The notes beneath the pieces were generated by a model, which was given only the letters and a program-made list of their open reading frames with translations, was not told where the DNA came from and searched no databases. From Mesotaenium endlicherianum (taxonomy: Eukaryota > Streptophyta > Zygnematophyceae > Zygnematales > Mesotaeniaceae): a DNA stretch of 64,000 nucleotides. The DNA lies in contig WELA01007006.1 in the NCBI GenBank assembly GCA_009602735.1, positions 1-64,000 on the forward strand, given 5' to 3'. Positions 32,691-44,312 of this stretch are shown piece by piece (the stretch's first letter is position 1; every line of letters begins with the position of its first letter). A program made the translations under genes and the position numbers.

Positions 32691-33628
32691 TGTGACGTTT
32701 CTGCTTTTCGAGAGGATCTTTCCTCGGTATTCAAGGAATATTTAATTCAAGTGGAAGGAGAATCTGTATATTTGTGGAAATTGACGAATACTCGAAAGAG
32801 CGAAAGTGAAAACTAACGTATAATGTGTGCTTGTGAGAGTTGCACTCACAATGATTCTGCAGGTATTTATACCTGCACAACATGAGGCACTGGAGTGCTT
32901 CGAGTCACCACCTAGGGCACTGGTTCATGTTCAACAAAAACGGTCGAAGGGACGTGTCCCATTCGGCCGAATGCTCGAAACGCGCAGTTGGCCGTTTGGA
33001 GACTTTTCGACGGTTTCCGAAAAACCGTTTCGCGCCAAACGGGCGTTTTCGCGTTCTCGCGACTTTCCGAAAAAGTCGCGATTGATCGCGGAGTCGCGTA
33101 CAGATGCTTTTGTCATGAACCGGTAGTTTAAAAAGCTACTTTGGCCAATCGGTTAGGTGTGAACGTTTCAAACGAAAGTCGCAGGTTCGAATCCGCTCGG
33201 ATGCAAAGATACTTTGCATATTTCGTTTCGTTTGACTTTACGACTGCTTGTTCGTATTAATGATACGACAGTTTCTTCGTATTACGACTAGTCGTAATCC
33301 AAAATCTGTGATTGTCCATTATTCGTAATAATGACAATCAAAATAACTTAATCCAACAATAATCAAATTACCATCTCATAATTATCCAAAGTAACTTTAT
33401 GAATAATTATGTCGTACTTTTGCGAAGTAGTCGAATTACGTTACGACGCTTTTTGCAATAGTATCTCGGTCGTTTTGCCAATCCACCGGGAATTAATCGG
33501 CAGACGTGTGTGGCGAATAATTCAATGTGATGCAATCAGTTATCAAATAAATTATGATAAATAGTATAACGTATTTTAGGTAATTGGGAAAACGTCCCAA
33601 ATACGCCTAAAAAGCTCAAATCGTTACA
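32691..33628 (-). repeat. 3' LTR of Z
   Basis: 938 bp. Contains a 20-base palindrome with a TATA box (32858-32877), a CpG-dense block around 32935-33110, tRNA-like A and B boxes (33142-33152, 33184-33194), and the palindrome ATTACGACTAGTCGTAAT at 33281-33298. Confidence 0.9.
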
Positions 33629-33769
33629 CTCCTCCTCCCTTAAAAGAACTTAACGTCCTCGTCAAGCCTACGTCTTTTAAGTCGTAGATGTGTCGATACT
33701 AGCCTTGACTAGCGGAAAACACTGGTGAGCGATTGGACTATGCATCATCACAGTGACGGAAAAGAGCGA

Positions 33770-34669
33770 TTACTTGGCCGCGTCTCTTTTGCGTTTGTTC
33801 CATGGCTTACGAAGAGCGCTTGGTAGCACACTTGCCTCGGCGCAGAGCTTTTGAGCATCAGCCCATCGTAACCAATATTGTTGGCCCAGGTTCTTACAAT
33901 TAAGTAAGATTTCGTTCTGAGGTTCGTACGAGTGCCAACTGGAATTGTAATCTAGCCACTTTATCAAAAGCTCCACGCGTGGAGGTTTATGACGAGTGTA
34001 GCGGTGTCCTAAGACCTCCTCTACATCCCAGGCCTTATCATCATCGGCGAGTTCCAATTTTGGTGCTTGTGGCTGATAGCGGCCATCAAACCTAAACAGC
34101 TTCAGTAAACTGACATGGAACACAGGATGCGTTCGCCCCATGGATTTAGGCAAATCCAGTCGGTATGCAACAGGTCCAACCTTTGCGATAACGATAAAAG
34201 GGCCTACCCAGCGAGGCAGAAGCTTGCGCTTTCCTGGGTGCTTGAGTTGGAGGTTTTTAGTTTGCAAAAATACTTTATTGCCAACTTGAAAACTTAACTC
34301 AGACCTGTGCGTGTCAGCAAACTTTTTCTGCCGATCTCGAGCAGCGGCTAAAGCCAGCTTCGCGTTTTTGTGCACCTCTTGAAGAGAATGGACAAATAGG
34401 CGTGCACTTGGTACTCTCATGGTTGACAGCCCCGCCTCAGCGTAAACAACGCGCGTGAGAGGAGTGTGCGGATGTCGCCCATATTTAAGGGAAAATGGAG
34501 TTCTCTTAACACTTTCCTGATAAGCATTATTAACTGCGAACTCTGCGACCGAAAGGAGGGTATCCCAGTCGTCTTGGCGAGGATTCACATAATGCCTAAG
34601 GAACTGTTGCAAAACGCGATTCATTCGTTCTGTCTGACCATCGGTCTGAGGATGGAAGCTAGTTGACAT
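33770..34669 (-). CDS. pol: Z Pol 3' part: end of integrase and chromodomain
   Basis: 299 codons open. It begins at the [13 protein letters not shown] motif (catalytic Glu of integrase), continues through the integrase C-terminal GPF region (LLPRWVGPFIVIAKVGPVAYRL, HPVFHVSLL), and ends with a chromodomain (WDVEEVLGHR...RVELLIKWLDY...SWHSYEP). The natural protein starts far upstream; 34669 is an internal ATG. Confidence 0.9.
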   Translation of the reverse strand: MSTSFHPQTDGQTERMNRVLQQFLRHYVNPRQDDWDTLLSVAEFAVNNAYQESVKRTPFSLKYGRHPHTPLTRVVYAEAGLSTMRVPSARLFVHSLQEVHKNAKLALAAARDRQKKFADTHRSELSFQVGNKVFLQTKNLQLKHPGKRKLLPRWVGPFIVIAKVGPVAYRLDLPKSMGRTHPVFHVSLLKLFRFDGRYQPQAPKLELADDDKAWDVEEVLGHRYTRHKPPRVELLIKWLDYNSSWHSYEPQNEILLNCKNLGQQYWLRWADAQKLCAEASVLPSALRKPWNKRKRDAAK

Positions 34670-36449
34670 CTTAAGTTTTGTGCCGAAATGCGAACAAACT
34701 TCCTGCTAGAAGTGGCTCGTAAATCTACTGTCACGATCACTTATGATTTCTTTCGGCATGCCATGCAACTTGAACACGTGATCGACGAAGAGACGTGCGG
34801 TCTCGACGGCATCAAGTGCTGGGGTAGTGGCCACAAAGTGTACCATCTTAGTGAAACGATCCACGATCGTTAGCACCCCACTTTGTCCTCGATCGGTGGT
34901 AGGCAATTCAACGACAAAGTCGAGGCTTATGCTTTCCCAAGGAGCACATGCAAGTTTTAATGGTTGCAACTTCCCAGCGGGCAACGTATTGCTCGGCTTA
35001 TTCCTCTGACATGTTGCGCAGTTGATGATGTACCCGGCAACATCAACCGTAAGGGACAGCCAAATGTACCCTTGGCGCAAAGAGTGTGTGGTTTTGGTAA
35101 TTCCATGATGACCTGAGTAAGGAGAGTCATGCGCTTCTCGTAGTAGCACATTCTTACTCGGCCTTCTGCGACAGCAATGCGCCCATTGTGCCACCAAAAA
35201 TCGTCCTCAAACAAATAGTTTGAGTGTTCTTTCCTTTTATCCATACTGTCCATGGTTACGGCTACACCGTTCAAGCCAGTACCTTGGAGATCTAGGAAAA
35301 ACGGATCTTTGAGATAGCCCTCGTGAAATAGTTGATGCAGGTCAAGTATTTCCGAGTTATGCATGCTATCCAAATCGGGTGTGCCCGTGTCACCAGGCTG
35401 GTTGCGGTCAGACATCTGGAGGGGTACAGCAGAATCAAGGGTGGCCGCACTCGAAACCTGACCATTTCGTTCTCGCAAGCTCGCAACAGTCCCCAACATC
35501 AAGTGGTGGTGAGGAATTCGACTTAGAGGATCAGCAACATTGTTGCGGCCTGGGCGATACGCCCACTCAAAGTGGAATCGTTGCAAGAACTCAGACCATC
35601 TCGTCTGTCTCCTCGATAGCGTTGGCTGAATTTGAAAGAAAGTATTTGGGCAGTGGTCCGTAACCACTGTCAAACCTTTGCAGCCTTCCAAATAACATCG
35701 CCAAGTTTTCAAAGCGTATATGACTGCCCAGAGCTCCTGCTCTGTCGTTGAGTAATTTTGTTCGGCAGGTGTCAGCTTTCGACTCTCAAAACTGATAGGC
35801 TGGCCTGCCTGCAGCAGTACAGCCCCTATTCCAACACCAGACGCATCGGCGACGACCTCGTAAGGCAAGTCGGGATTGCCTAATGAAAGAAGTGGCGAAT
35901 TCGTGAGTGCATACTTAATGCGCTCAAACGCATGTTGCGTATTCTCATCCCAAATGAACGTCTTATCTTTCCTTGTCAGAGCAGTGAGTGGCGCGGCCAT
36001 CACTGAATAACCTTGCATAAATTTACGAAAGTAGTTAGCAAACCCGAGGAATGAACGTATAGTATGTATATTGGTTGGGACAGGCCAGTCAGCGACACAC
36101 GCTATCTTGGCTGGGTCAGGGCGCACCCCTTTCAAACCCACTATATGTCCCAGGTACAACAGTTCATCCTTTAGGAAGGAACATTTCTTGAGCTTAGCGT
36201 ACAGCTGCTGCTCACGAAGGATTTGCAACACCAACTCAGGTGCTTATAATGCTCGTCCCTGTTCTTTGAGTAGACGAGGATATCGTCGAGGTAAACCTGG
36301 ACAAATTTTCCAAAGTAAGGTCTAAACAAATCGTTCATGGTACTTTGGAATGTCGCTGGTGCATTGGTAAGTCCAAAACTTAGGACTTTGTATTGGAAAT
36401 GCCCAATAGGCGTTCAAAACGCTGTTTTGGGGACATCCTCTGGTGTAAT
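34670..36449 (-). pseudogene. pol: Z Pol middle: RT end, RNase H, integrase start
   Basis: RT catalytic YLDDILVYS is readable near 36275-36300. The thumb, RNase H (VADASGVGIGAVLLQ, TEQELWAVIYALKTW, VVTDHCPNTFF) and HHCC finger (CATCQRNKPS near 35010) and integrase core (ISLDFVVELP, SDRDSRFTSHF) follow. Frames change near 36235 and 35190, and a stop follows TSHF at 34706. Not translatable as one chain. Confidence 0.88.
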
Positions 36450-37727
36450 TCAAATCTGATAGCCTTGGGCTAAATCAAGCGAGGAGAACACGCATGCCCC
36501 CTGCAGCGAATCAAACAAATCATTAATGCGAGGCAACGAATAGCGGTTCTTGACCGGGATGTTTTTCAGCGCACGATAATCAATGCACATTCTAAGCGTT
36601 CCATCTTTCTTTTGGACAAAGAGGATGGGGGCCCCAAATGGAGAAGAGCTCGGCTCAATCCAGCCTTTCTCCATCAAGTCGCTAATTTGATCTTTCATCT
36701 TGTTCATTTCCAACGGGCTTAGGCGATAAATCGGTCGCCAAGTCGGTTGAGAATCGGGAACGAGAGGGATGGTATGTCCAATACCCCTATCAGGCGGAAG
36801 CCCGGCTGGTATTTCAGTTGGAAACACTGACTTATACTTTTGCAAAAGAGCAAAAAGGTCGGCTGTGAGTGTTTCTTCATGACCAGTAATGTCCAACATC
36901 GGTTCTTGCGTAAAGAGCGTAGTTGAAGTTGGTGGAGAATCGGGTCTCAGTAATCCAAAGAAAACATTTTGACCGTGCTTTGCCAAACGTCGCGCTTGCT
37001 TTATGGACAACAGAAGAGTCTTTGAAGGACTTTCCAAGGCCATATCGGGCTTAAGGGACTGAAGAGAAATCTTCCTTGTCCCCTTGCGTACAATGCATGT
37101 CTTTTGACTGAAGTCAAGCAATGCACTTGTTTGCGTAAGCCAATCATTACCCAAAACTGCGTCGATTCCATGCGGCAATTCAGTTACGTAGAATTGAACA
37201 CGCCCATGGAAGGACTGCACGCTGAGCGGTAATTTAAGCATTCCAGTAATGCAAGCTAACGAGCCATCGCCAAGGCGAAGAGTCTCGTCCTTGAGTATTG
37301 GAAACAACTTCATCCCTTGTGCAAAACGTGCACTAATGAAGCTTACTGACGCGCCTGAATCAATGATTGTAAAGCATGATTTACCTGAAACTCTCGTTTC
37401 AAATGTCATACTTAATCCCAAAGAAGCATTATGCATCACCAGCAACGTCCTCGCCTTGAGAGGAATATGGGGAATATGGAGGTCCTTTACCAAAATCCCA
37501 TTTTGCATTGCTGTCCTTGCGCGAAACCGAGTAATCGGGTCAAAGTACGCGCGAATATGTGTGAATGCAGCAATATATATTGGTGCAAGACACTTGTGCA
37601 TTTTCCGTAAGCGAGATAAGTGTTTGTAACACTTGGCAAGGTTAGGATCATGCGGCTGAAAGTGCAAGAACATGGTATCATGGATGCACTCGAGTTCCAA
37701 GAACTCAGCAAAGCTCAACACTGGCAT
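36450..37727 (-). CDS. pol: Z Pol 5' part: protease and RT fingers
   Basis: 425 codons. The N-terminal ~100 residues have no Gag capsid or zinc knuckle I can see. The retropepsin is intact at its active site ([11 protein letters not shown]) with AVLGNDWL downstream, then RT begins ([39 protein letters not shown]) and stops after LDLAQGYQI at 36450. The ATG at 37727 may be the true start because the upstream leader is short. Confidence 0.88.
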   Translation of the reverse strand: MPVLSFAEFLELECIHDTMFLHFQPHDPNLAKCYKHLSRLRKMHKCLAPIYIAAFTHIRAYFDPITRFRARTAMQNGILVKDLHIPHIPLKARTLLVMHNASLGLSMTFETRVSGKSCFTIIDSGASVSFISARFAQGMKLFPILKDETLRLGDGSLACITGMLKLPLSVQSFHGRVQFYVTELPHGIDAVLGNDWLTQTSALLDFSQKTCIVRKGTRKISLQSLKPDMALESPSKTLLLSIKQARRLAKHGQNVFFGLLRPDSPPTSTTLFTQEPMLDITGHEETLTADLFALLQKYKSVFPTEIPAGLPPDRGIGHTIPLVPDSQPTWRPIYRLSPLEMNKMKDQISDLMEKGWIEPSSSPFGAPILFVQKKDGTLRMCIDYRALKNIPVKNRYSLPRINDLFDSLQGACVFSSLDLAQGYQI

Positions 37728-38349
37728 ACAAATATATTCGTTTCAAAGTATATTTATATCGGGTATGCCTGAGTGAACAAGGATTCTTGGGGCTTGCGCG
37801 CAAACTCCTAGAATGGGCAACCTGTAAAAAAAAAGGACCAATCAAAGGGTGAGTGTCCATGGCAGCAACGAAGCAAGTGACAAGGTCGGCCAACTCAGTA
37901 TGAGTGGCTTCAGCGAGGTTAACACGGTCTTCTGTACGACCAATGACGTCGACAAAGTACTAAGTGCCATTGTTATGGTTTGACTGTCCGTCGTCAAGGC
38001 CGTGAAGCGTTGTAAAATGGTTTGCTAGAAAGTGCGCGGCGAGATTGGCTCGGCGGGCAATCCTCCAGCATCGCTGCTGGTGACGACAGGAGTGGGAAGA
38101 GCAGCTGCAGCGGCGGCGGCAGCAGCGGCAGCAGTCGCAGCGGCACCATTGTCGCCCTCCATATGGAAGCCGAGATAGCGCCGGAAGAGAGAGAAAAAAT
38201 TTCCCGTCGAAACACGATAAGCGACCGGGGGGTCAGGGCAGTACTGGGATGGGTGACTTTCCCAATACAAAAAAGTACCCCAAATATATTTTCCCAAAAA
38301 TACATTCCAGCCACTAAAAAAAAATAAAATCCTTGGAGAAACCGAGATC
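37728..38349 (-). other. Z leader region with 5S rRNA-like segment
   Basis: No long ORF on the coding strand. On the + strand 38206-38262 resembles the 3' half of plant 5S rRNA, including GCAGTACTGGGATGGGTGAC (5S box C has GTACTAGGATGGGTGACC) after an AAGCG that aligns with box A. A GCAGCGGCGGCGGCAGC-type repeat lies at 38100-38150. Confidence 0.5.
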
Positions 38350-38363
38350 GGCTCCGATACCAA
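38350..38363 (-). other. Z primer-binding site
   Basis: On the - strand TTGGTATCGGAGCC directly after the 5' LTR; same initiator-Met-like core as the other elements. Confidence 0.75.
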
Positions 38364-39300
38364 TGTGACGTTTCTGCCTTTGAGAGGATCTTTCCTCGGT
38401 ATTCAAGGAATATTTAATTCAAGTGGAAGGAGAATCTGTATACTTGTGAAAAGTGGCGAATACTTGAAAGAGCGAAAGTGAAAACTAACGTAGAATGTGT
38501 GCTTGTGAGAGTTTCACTCACAATGACTCTGCAGGTATTTATACCTGCACAACATGAGGCACTGGAGTGCTTCGAGTCACCACCTAGGGCACTGGTTCAT
38601 GTTCAACGAAAACGGTCGAAGGGATGTGTCCCATTCGGCCGAATGCTCGAAACGCGCAGTTGGCCATTTGGAGACTTTTCGACGGTTTCCGAAAAACCGT
38701 TTCGCGCCAACAGGCGTTTTCGCGTTCTCGCGACTTTCCGAAAAAGTCACGATTGATCGCGGAGTCGCGTACATATGCTTTTGTCATGAATTGGTAGTTT
38801 AAAGAGCTACTTTGGCCAATCGGTTAGGTGTGAACGTCTCAAACGAAAGTCGCGGGTTCAAATCCGCTCGGATGCAAAGCGACTTTGCATATTTCGTTTC
38901 GTTTGACTTTACGACTGTTTGTTCGTATTAATGATACAACAGTTTCGTCGTATTACGACTAGTCGTAATCCGAAATCTGTGATTGTCCATTATTCGTAAT
39001 GACAATCAAAATAACTTAATCAAATAATGATTAATTAAATTATCATCTCATAATTATTCGAAGTAACTTTATGAATAATTATGTCGTACTTTTGCGAAGT
39101 AGTCGAATTACGTTACGACGCTTTTTGCAATAGAATCTCGGTTGTTTCGCCAATCGACCGGGAAATAATCGGCACACGTGTGTGGCGAATAATTCAATGT
39201 GATGCAATCATTTATCAAATAAGTTCTGATAAATAGTATAACGTATTTTAGGTAATTGAGAAAACGTCCCAAATACGCCTAAAAAGCTCAAATCGTTACA
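38364..39300 (-). repeat. 5' LTR of Z
   Basis: 937 bp, matching 32691-33628 with scattered differences. TATA palindrome at 38530-38549; A-box-like 38813-38823 and B box GGTTCAAATCC at 38855-38865. Confidence 0.9.
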
Positions 39301-41673
39301 TACGGCAAGACCCTTGAAGAGCATGCAAGGCACTTGAAAGAAGTCCTCGAAGTATTGAAGCATAACCAGCTATTTGCAAAGGAGTCAAAGTGCGAGTTTG
39401 CCGAACAAGAGGTTGATTTCCTAAGTCTCCACGTGACTGCTGATGGCACCAAGATGGACCCCAAGAAGACCACGGTGGTGGAGGAATGGCCAACTCCCAC
39501 GACTAAGAAAGAACTCCAATCGATCTTGGGATTTGCCAATTGGTACAGGAGATTCATCTAGAGCTTCCCGCACATAGCAACCCCCCTGACAGATCTACTC
39601 AAAAAGGACAGGCCATATACATGGACCAAAAAAGAGGAGGAAGCATTCCGAGAATTGAAGCGAAGATTGACCACATCCCCGGTGCTCACACTCCCAAGTC
39701 CAAACCCAAATTGGCCCTTCCACGTCGTCACCGATGCATCTTCCTATGCAAAGGAGCAATCTGCTTCAAGACCAAGGCAAGGGACTGCAGCCCATTGCCT
39801 ACGAGTCAAGGAAGCTAAATCCAGGCGAGCAAAATTATACAACCACGGAGCGAGAGGCGTTGGCAATTGTACATGCCTTGAAGGTTTGGCGTTGCTACGT
39901 TGAAGGACGCTAGGTGTGCTGGTCACTACGGACCACGAGGCGCTGAAGCACCTCCAGATGCAACAGTATCTCTGAAGGAGACAAGCAAGATGGAGTGGAT
40001 ACTTGCAACAATACAACATCACTATTCAGTACCAGCCCGGCAAGATAAATTCAGCCAACCCCCTTTCAAGACTACAAGTGAGCTTGGTTACGACAACCTT
40101 ACATACGGATTTGGGGGTAAGATTATCAGCCGCTTATGATAGAGACCCTTACTACAAGAACGGAGGAGCAGCCTTGGACCCATACAAGAAGCAAGGAGGA
40201 AATTATTGGGTGAGGCAAGACATGGGCCAGAGACGTGTTTTTAATGACTTAGACCTCCTCCGGCTCTTGCTTCTACGAGAAGCACACGACAACCCTCTTG
40301 GAGGACACTTTGGAATCCTAAGGACCACGGGCGTTTAGCCAGCACTTATTGCTGGCCAGGCATGTCTAAGCAAGTCAAGGAGTACTGCAGGAGCCGTGAC
40401 ACATGCCAAAGAGTCAAGCCCTCATCACAAAAGGCGGGAGGACTCCTCCAACCACTACCAATCCCGGAAAGGCAATGGACGGACATCTCAATGGACCTTA
40501 TTGTGGACCTGCCCGTGACACCTCGAGGCCATAATGCAATACTCACGGTGGTGGACAGACTTACCAAGATGGCTCATTTTATTACCACGACGACTAAGGC
40601 TACAGCACCACAACTTGCAAGACTCATCTTTGACAACATCTTCCGACTCCATGGACTACCATCAAGAATTGTGTCGGATAGAGATCCAAGATATTCATAA
40701 GCCATTTTTGGAAAATCACTTCAAGAAGTTGGGTACATCGCTGGATATGTCTATTGCCTATCACCCATAACCAGATGGGTAAACCGAGCGTATGAATCAT
40801 ACCCTAAAGACCTCTCTAAAGGCCTACGTGTCTACTCTGGAGCAAGATTGGGACATGTACTTGACCCCCCTGGAGTTTGCCTACAACAACACAACGCAGG
40901 CCTCTACCCAAGAGTCCCCATTCTTCCTCAATCGTGGCTTCCATCCAACCACGCCGCTGAGCTTCACGGTTGGCCATGATGAAGTACCTGCAGCAACAAA
41001 TTTTACGAAAACATTAGAAGCAGCCCTTACAGCAGCGAAGAAAGCTCTACAACAGGCGCAAGATGCTCAAGCAAGAGTCGCAAACAGGTCAAGAAGAGAA
41101 ATTACGTACAGAGTGGGTGACAACGTGTTACTATCATCTTAGAATATTTCTCTGAACAACAAGCCTGCCGGCAGCAAGTTCTCTCCCAAGTATTTGAGAC
41201 CCTTGAAGATTATCCAGCAAGTCAACCCCGTTGCTTTCAAGCTAGAACTTCCCCAAACTATGCACAACGACCTCGTATTCCACACTTCCCTCCTCAAGCC
41301 ATATGTGCAACCAGACAACAAGTTCCCAGGACAAGTGACAACTCCACCAACCCCAACAATAGTGGATAATCATTTGGAGTACGAAGTGGAAGACATAGTG
41401 GCTATGAGAAATTTCAAAAGACAGCAGCAATACTTGATCAAGTGGAAAGGATATCCAGATTCCGAGAATAGTTGGGTGGCGGCGCACTACCTTGACAAAG
41501 TTCAGAGAAAGCTGAAACGCTTCCATGCCGCCAACCCCCATCTTGGACCAGCCCCAAGTCACTCTACCAGAAGCCCGAAGACTTCAGCAAGGCAGCCTGC
41601 CACCATCAAGAAGCAGGAGAAGACCCCTTGGAGGCAGCCTGCAAGAACCAGAAGGAGGAGGAATTGGCATTAG
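39301..41673 (+). pseudogene. pol: X3 Pol continuation: RT thumb, RNase H, integrase, chromodomain
   Basis: Follows Z directly with the RT thumb (to a TAG after WYRRFI near 39560), RNase H (frames shift between 39600 and 40050), HHCC finger (CQRVKPS near 40410), integrase core ([13 protein letters not shown], then a stop; [12 protein letters not shown] from 40792), and the C-terminal region with chromodomain ([25 protein letters not shown]) ending at the stop 41673. At least four stops or shifts. Confidence 0.88.
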
Positions 41674-42435
41674 ACACTCTTCTCTTCTCGCAGTTTCTGT
41701 ACAGAAAACTAAAACTGCTACTGCTCATAGGTCTCTACATATTAAATTCTGAGGATTTACTTGGCTATAGTCCATGAGTAGTCGGTCATTTAGAATCCAA
41801 GTTTGCTCAATTTGGAGCACTGGTGAGCAAGATATGATGCTCTAAGTAAGAAGGGGGTCAGGCTGCTGGCATTATTAGTGCAGAATATGCCTGATGACAT
41901 TGTGCCCTCTCTTGGACTTGGAATGCTCTGAAAATCAAGACTATGGTAGAAGCCCTTACTGCGCCCATTTAGAGACTAACTTTATAGAATTTGAAGAAGT
42001 ATAGAAGGGCTTATGATTTTCAGAAGTTTCTGCATAGATTTGGAGGAGTGCCTACTCTGTTAGCTCTCAACAACACTCCAGAAATTGGAATGCTCTCAAA
42101 TTTGGTGACTTGGTAGAGTTCTTTGACGCAGTCTGTCTGGCATTTTTTTTTTTTTGATTTGAAGCAGTTTTGTGGACGCTATGAATTTCCGAATTTGTGG
42201 CCGATTCTGGGCCAACTTGTACAATTTTCTTTAGCATCAAGGAGTAGGCTAGCCAATAAGGTCACACCACCCACGACCTTGCCTAGCCTACCATACATGT
42301 GTAGCACTTGACTTGGCGCCTTTGACTCATCCTCTTCACATGTGTGGCATCTGACTTGAACCTGTTGATTAGTCTGCTCCACATGTGTAGGACCTGACTT
42401 GACGCGCCGAGACATAGCTTTTTCTGTCGGGGGGG
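41674..42435 (+). other. X3 3' untranslated region and polypurine tract
   Basis: Colinear with X1 10346-9563: AT-rich sequence, the 43-bp repeat block with ACATGTG cores at about 42290-42410, and the G-rich tract CTGTCGGGGGGG just before the LTR. No gene. Confidence 0.75.
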
Positions 42436-42944
42436 TGATGTAGTGATTTGAGTTATGTTGTATTAGTTTGCATATATTGTAAATACTTTTGAATATATTT
42501 GGAGTAGTATCGTGTGGAGTCAAGTGTGAATAGATACTCTAGTGACTTGGTTCATGTCCTTTGAACCTTCTAAGGCATTTTTGAAGTTAGAGAAAGGACC
42601 TAGAAGAACTCCACGTGGCAAAAGTCAAATGTGCCAATTTTTGGTCAAAAGGACATGTGTACATTATTCTAAAAAGAGATGGCAAATTTTGGGATGTGTT
42701 GGGTGCCAACACATCAACATGCACCTTCCTAGGAGTTAATTATGTAGCAAGTATATAAACAAGAGCTAGAACATAGAAAGGTAGGGGAGAATCACTCTTG
42801 TACGTGCCAAATTCCAGAAATATATGAACGTTCAAAAAGCCATCTCTCTCTCAAGAAGCTACCACTTGTGTTCAAAGATCCTTGTCTTGAGTAGATAAAA
42901 AGTATTGTATTTCACTAAGTACTTTATCTATCTGTTTCACTACA
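42436..42944 (+). repeat. 3' LTR of X3
   Basis: 509 bp, TGATGTAGTG...GTTTCACTACA. TATA box TATATAAA at 42752-42759. Confidence 0.9.
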
Positions 42945-43500
42945 GTCACCTTTGTTGATTACTCGGTACCTTTTAACTAAACATCAAGGTCTTGTTAAAT
43001 ATGCCTTACTAGAGACATTCTAAGGGCTGCATAATCCTAAAAATTGGGGATTAGACGCGGATTCAACGCATGGGATCATGATCTACAGTCTACCTACGCA
43101 CACACATACATGTCCTTAGTCATTAGTAAAACTAGAATGTAAAGGCTAGCCACCACTCAAACAAATCAAAAGCTAGATGCAAGAATATGTCAAGTGCTTG
43201 TACTTAGCAAAACCTCACCTTGACCAATGCATGCTAGATAGTGCCTCATAACTACATTCGTAAATATTAGAAACATCATGATGCTGTAGATAATGGAGTC
43301 ACCAAGTTATAGCCAATTTGGTGCACTATTGTTATAGAAATGTAAGATTGTAGGTTGAAATGCTATTGCTCTTTTGGGACCGCAAAGAGTCCCAGTATGT
43401 AACCTTTGGGATCAATAAATTGCGTCATAAGATTTGAAATGTTCATATTTAATAATGCTAAGAGTTGGTTTGTAACTTTCACTAAAATGCGAGTATCTCC
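42945..43500. other. Non-coding repeat-like stretch
   Basis: No gene. 43130-43400 is an inverted, diverged relative of 7860-8130. Ends at the TTTAA duplicated by Y2. Confidence 0.45.
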
Positions 43501-43505
43501 TTTAA
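43501..43505. repeat. Target-site duplication TTTAA (left) of Y2
   Basis: Repeated at 52323-52327, directly outside the other LTR. Confidence 0.88.
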
Positions 43506-44227
43506 TGAAATGAATCGACTTACCAAATAGGCGATTAACAATTAAGAAAGATCTTTATATCAGCAAGTAATCTTTATGGTATTTTCCGTTAACTGGTTTA
43601 ACGGCAAAGGACAACACACTAGCAGTGAATAATATTCGTCAGTCAATTGCGAGTAAACTAGCATCAATAATGCAAATCAGTAAACTCATACATAAGCAAG
43701 GTTAGAAGACAGTGCGTATCAATGGCTTCTTGCCTTGGATTCAGATCTCTTTCAGTAAGCTGTACAAGAGAGTTGGCCTCGTTTTCGAATGCCGAACTCG
43801 AGAGCAATGCCTAGCATATGTACATACAATGAGTTTACTGTTCAACGGTCATTGCGATGGCACCGCCTACCCGGGAGTTAACCACGTTGGTAGGACCTCG
43901 GTTAACCAAATCCACCGCCATCTCCCATCATCCCGAATCGCCATCCATCATAGGGATGTCATCTGGCCATTCATCTAGCATACCACACTTCGATGCATAT
44001 CGAGGCAGTTCGCTGCTACCGAGCACGGAAGTCAGCTGGCTGTCAAAGAATGTGTCAGCAAGCTGACTTAAGGTGACCTCAGCCTGCTACTTCCGGCATT
44101 AGTCATTAAACTGATATTAGATATAAAGTTCAGCAGACTGATCGTTAACTAGAGTTCAGCAGGCTGAACTTATTCAACTATATTATTTAAATGAATATTA
44201 TGTCAACCAATATACTGATTCATTACA
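43506..44227 (-). repeat. 3' LTR of Y2
   Basis: 722 bp, TGAAATGAATCGACTTACC...GATTCATTACA on the + strand; near-identical to 51600-52322. Confidence 0.92.
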
Positions 44228-44312
44228 ATCCCTCCAACTTATCATGTTGTCGCCTCGACAACACTAACACTAATAACAGCGTGCTGTCCCTCTTATCCCC
44301 AGCCTGCTGCCC

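Larger units (their letters stand above)
32691..39300 (-). mobile_element. Z: chromodomain Ty3/gypsy element without recognisable gag
   Basis: LTRs 32691-33628 and 38364-39300 (TGTGACG...CGTTACA on the + strand), primer-binding site 38350-38363, pol on the - strand 37727-33770, polypurine tract AAGGGAGGAGGAG at 33629-33641 (- strand), TSD TACGG. Only about 640 bases separate the primer site from the first protease-containing ORF, so a full Gag is absent. Pol is broken near 36235-36450 and 34670-35200. Confidence 0.9.
30570..42944 (+). mobile_element. X3: X-family copy in + orientation, 5'-truncated and interrupted by Z
   Basis: Starts inside gag (ACGAGAACAAGGAAACTCATC onward), then pol, interrupted at 32686-32690 by Z (TSD TACGG), resumes at 39306, and ends with 3' untranslated region, polypurine tract (CTGTCGGGGGGG, about 42424-42435) and LTR 42436-42944. 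No 5' LTR. Head-to-head with X2. Multiple stops and frameshifts. Confidence 0.9.

Noticed and set aside
33134-33210. Functional tRNA gene in the Z LTR
   Set aside because: A and B boxes match, but acceptor, anticodon and T stems do not pair well; kept only as a tRNA-like finding.
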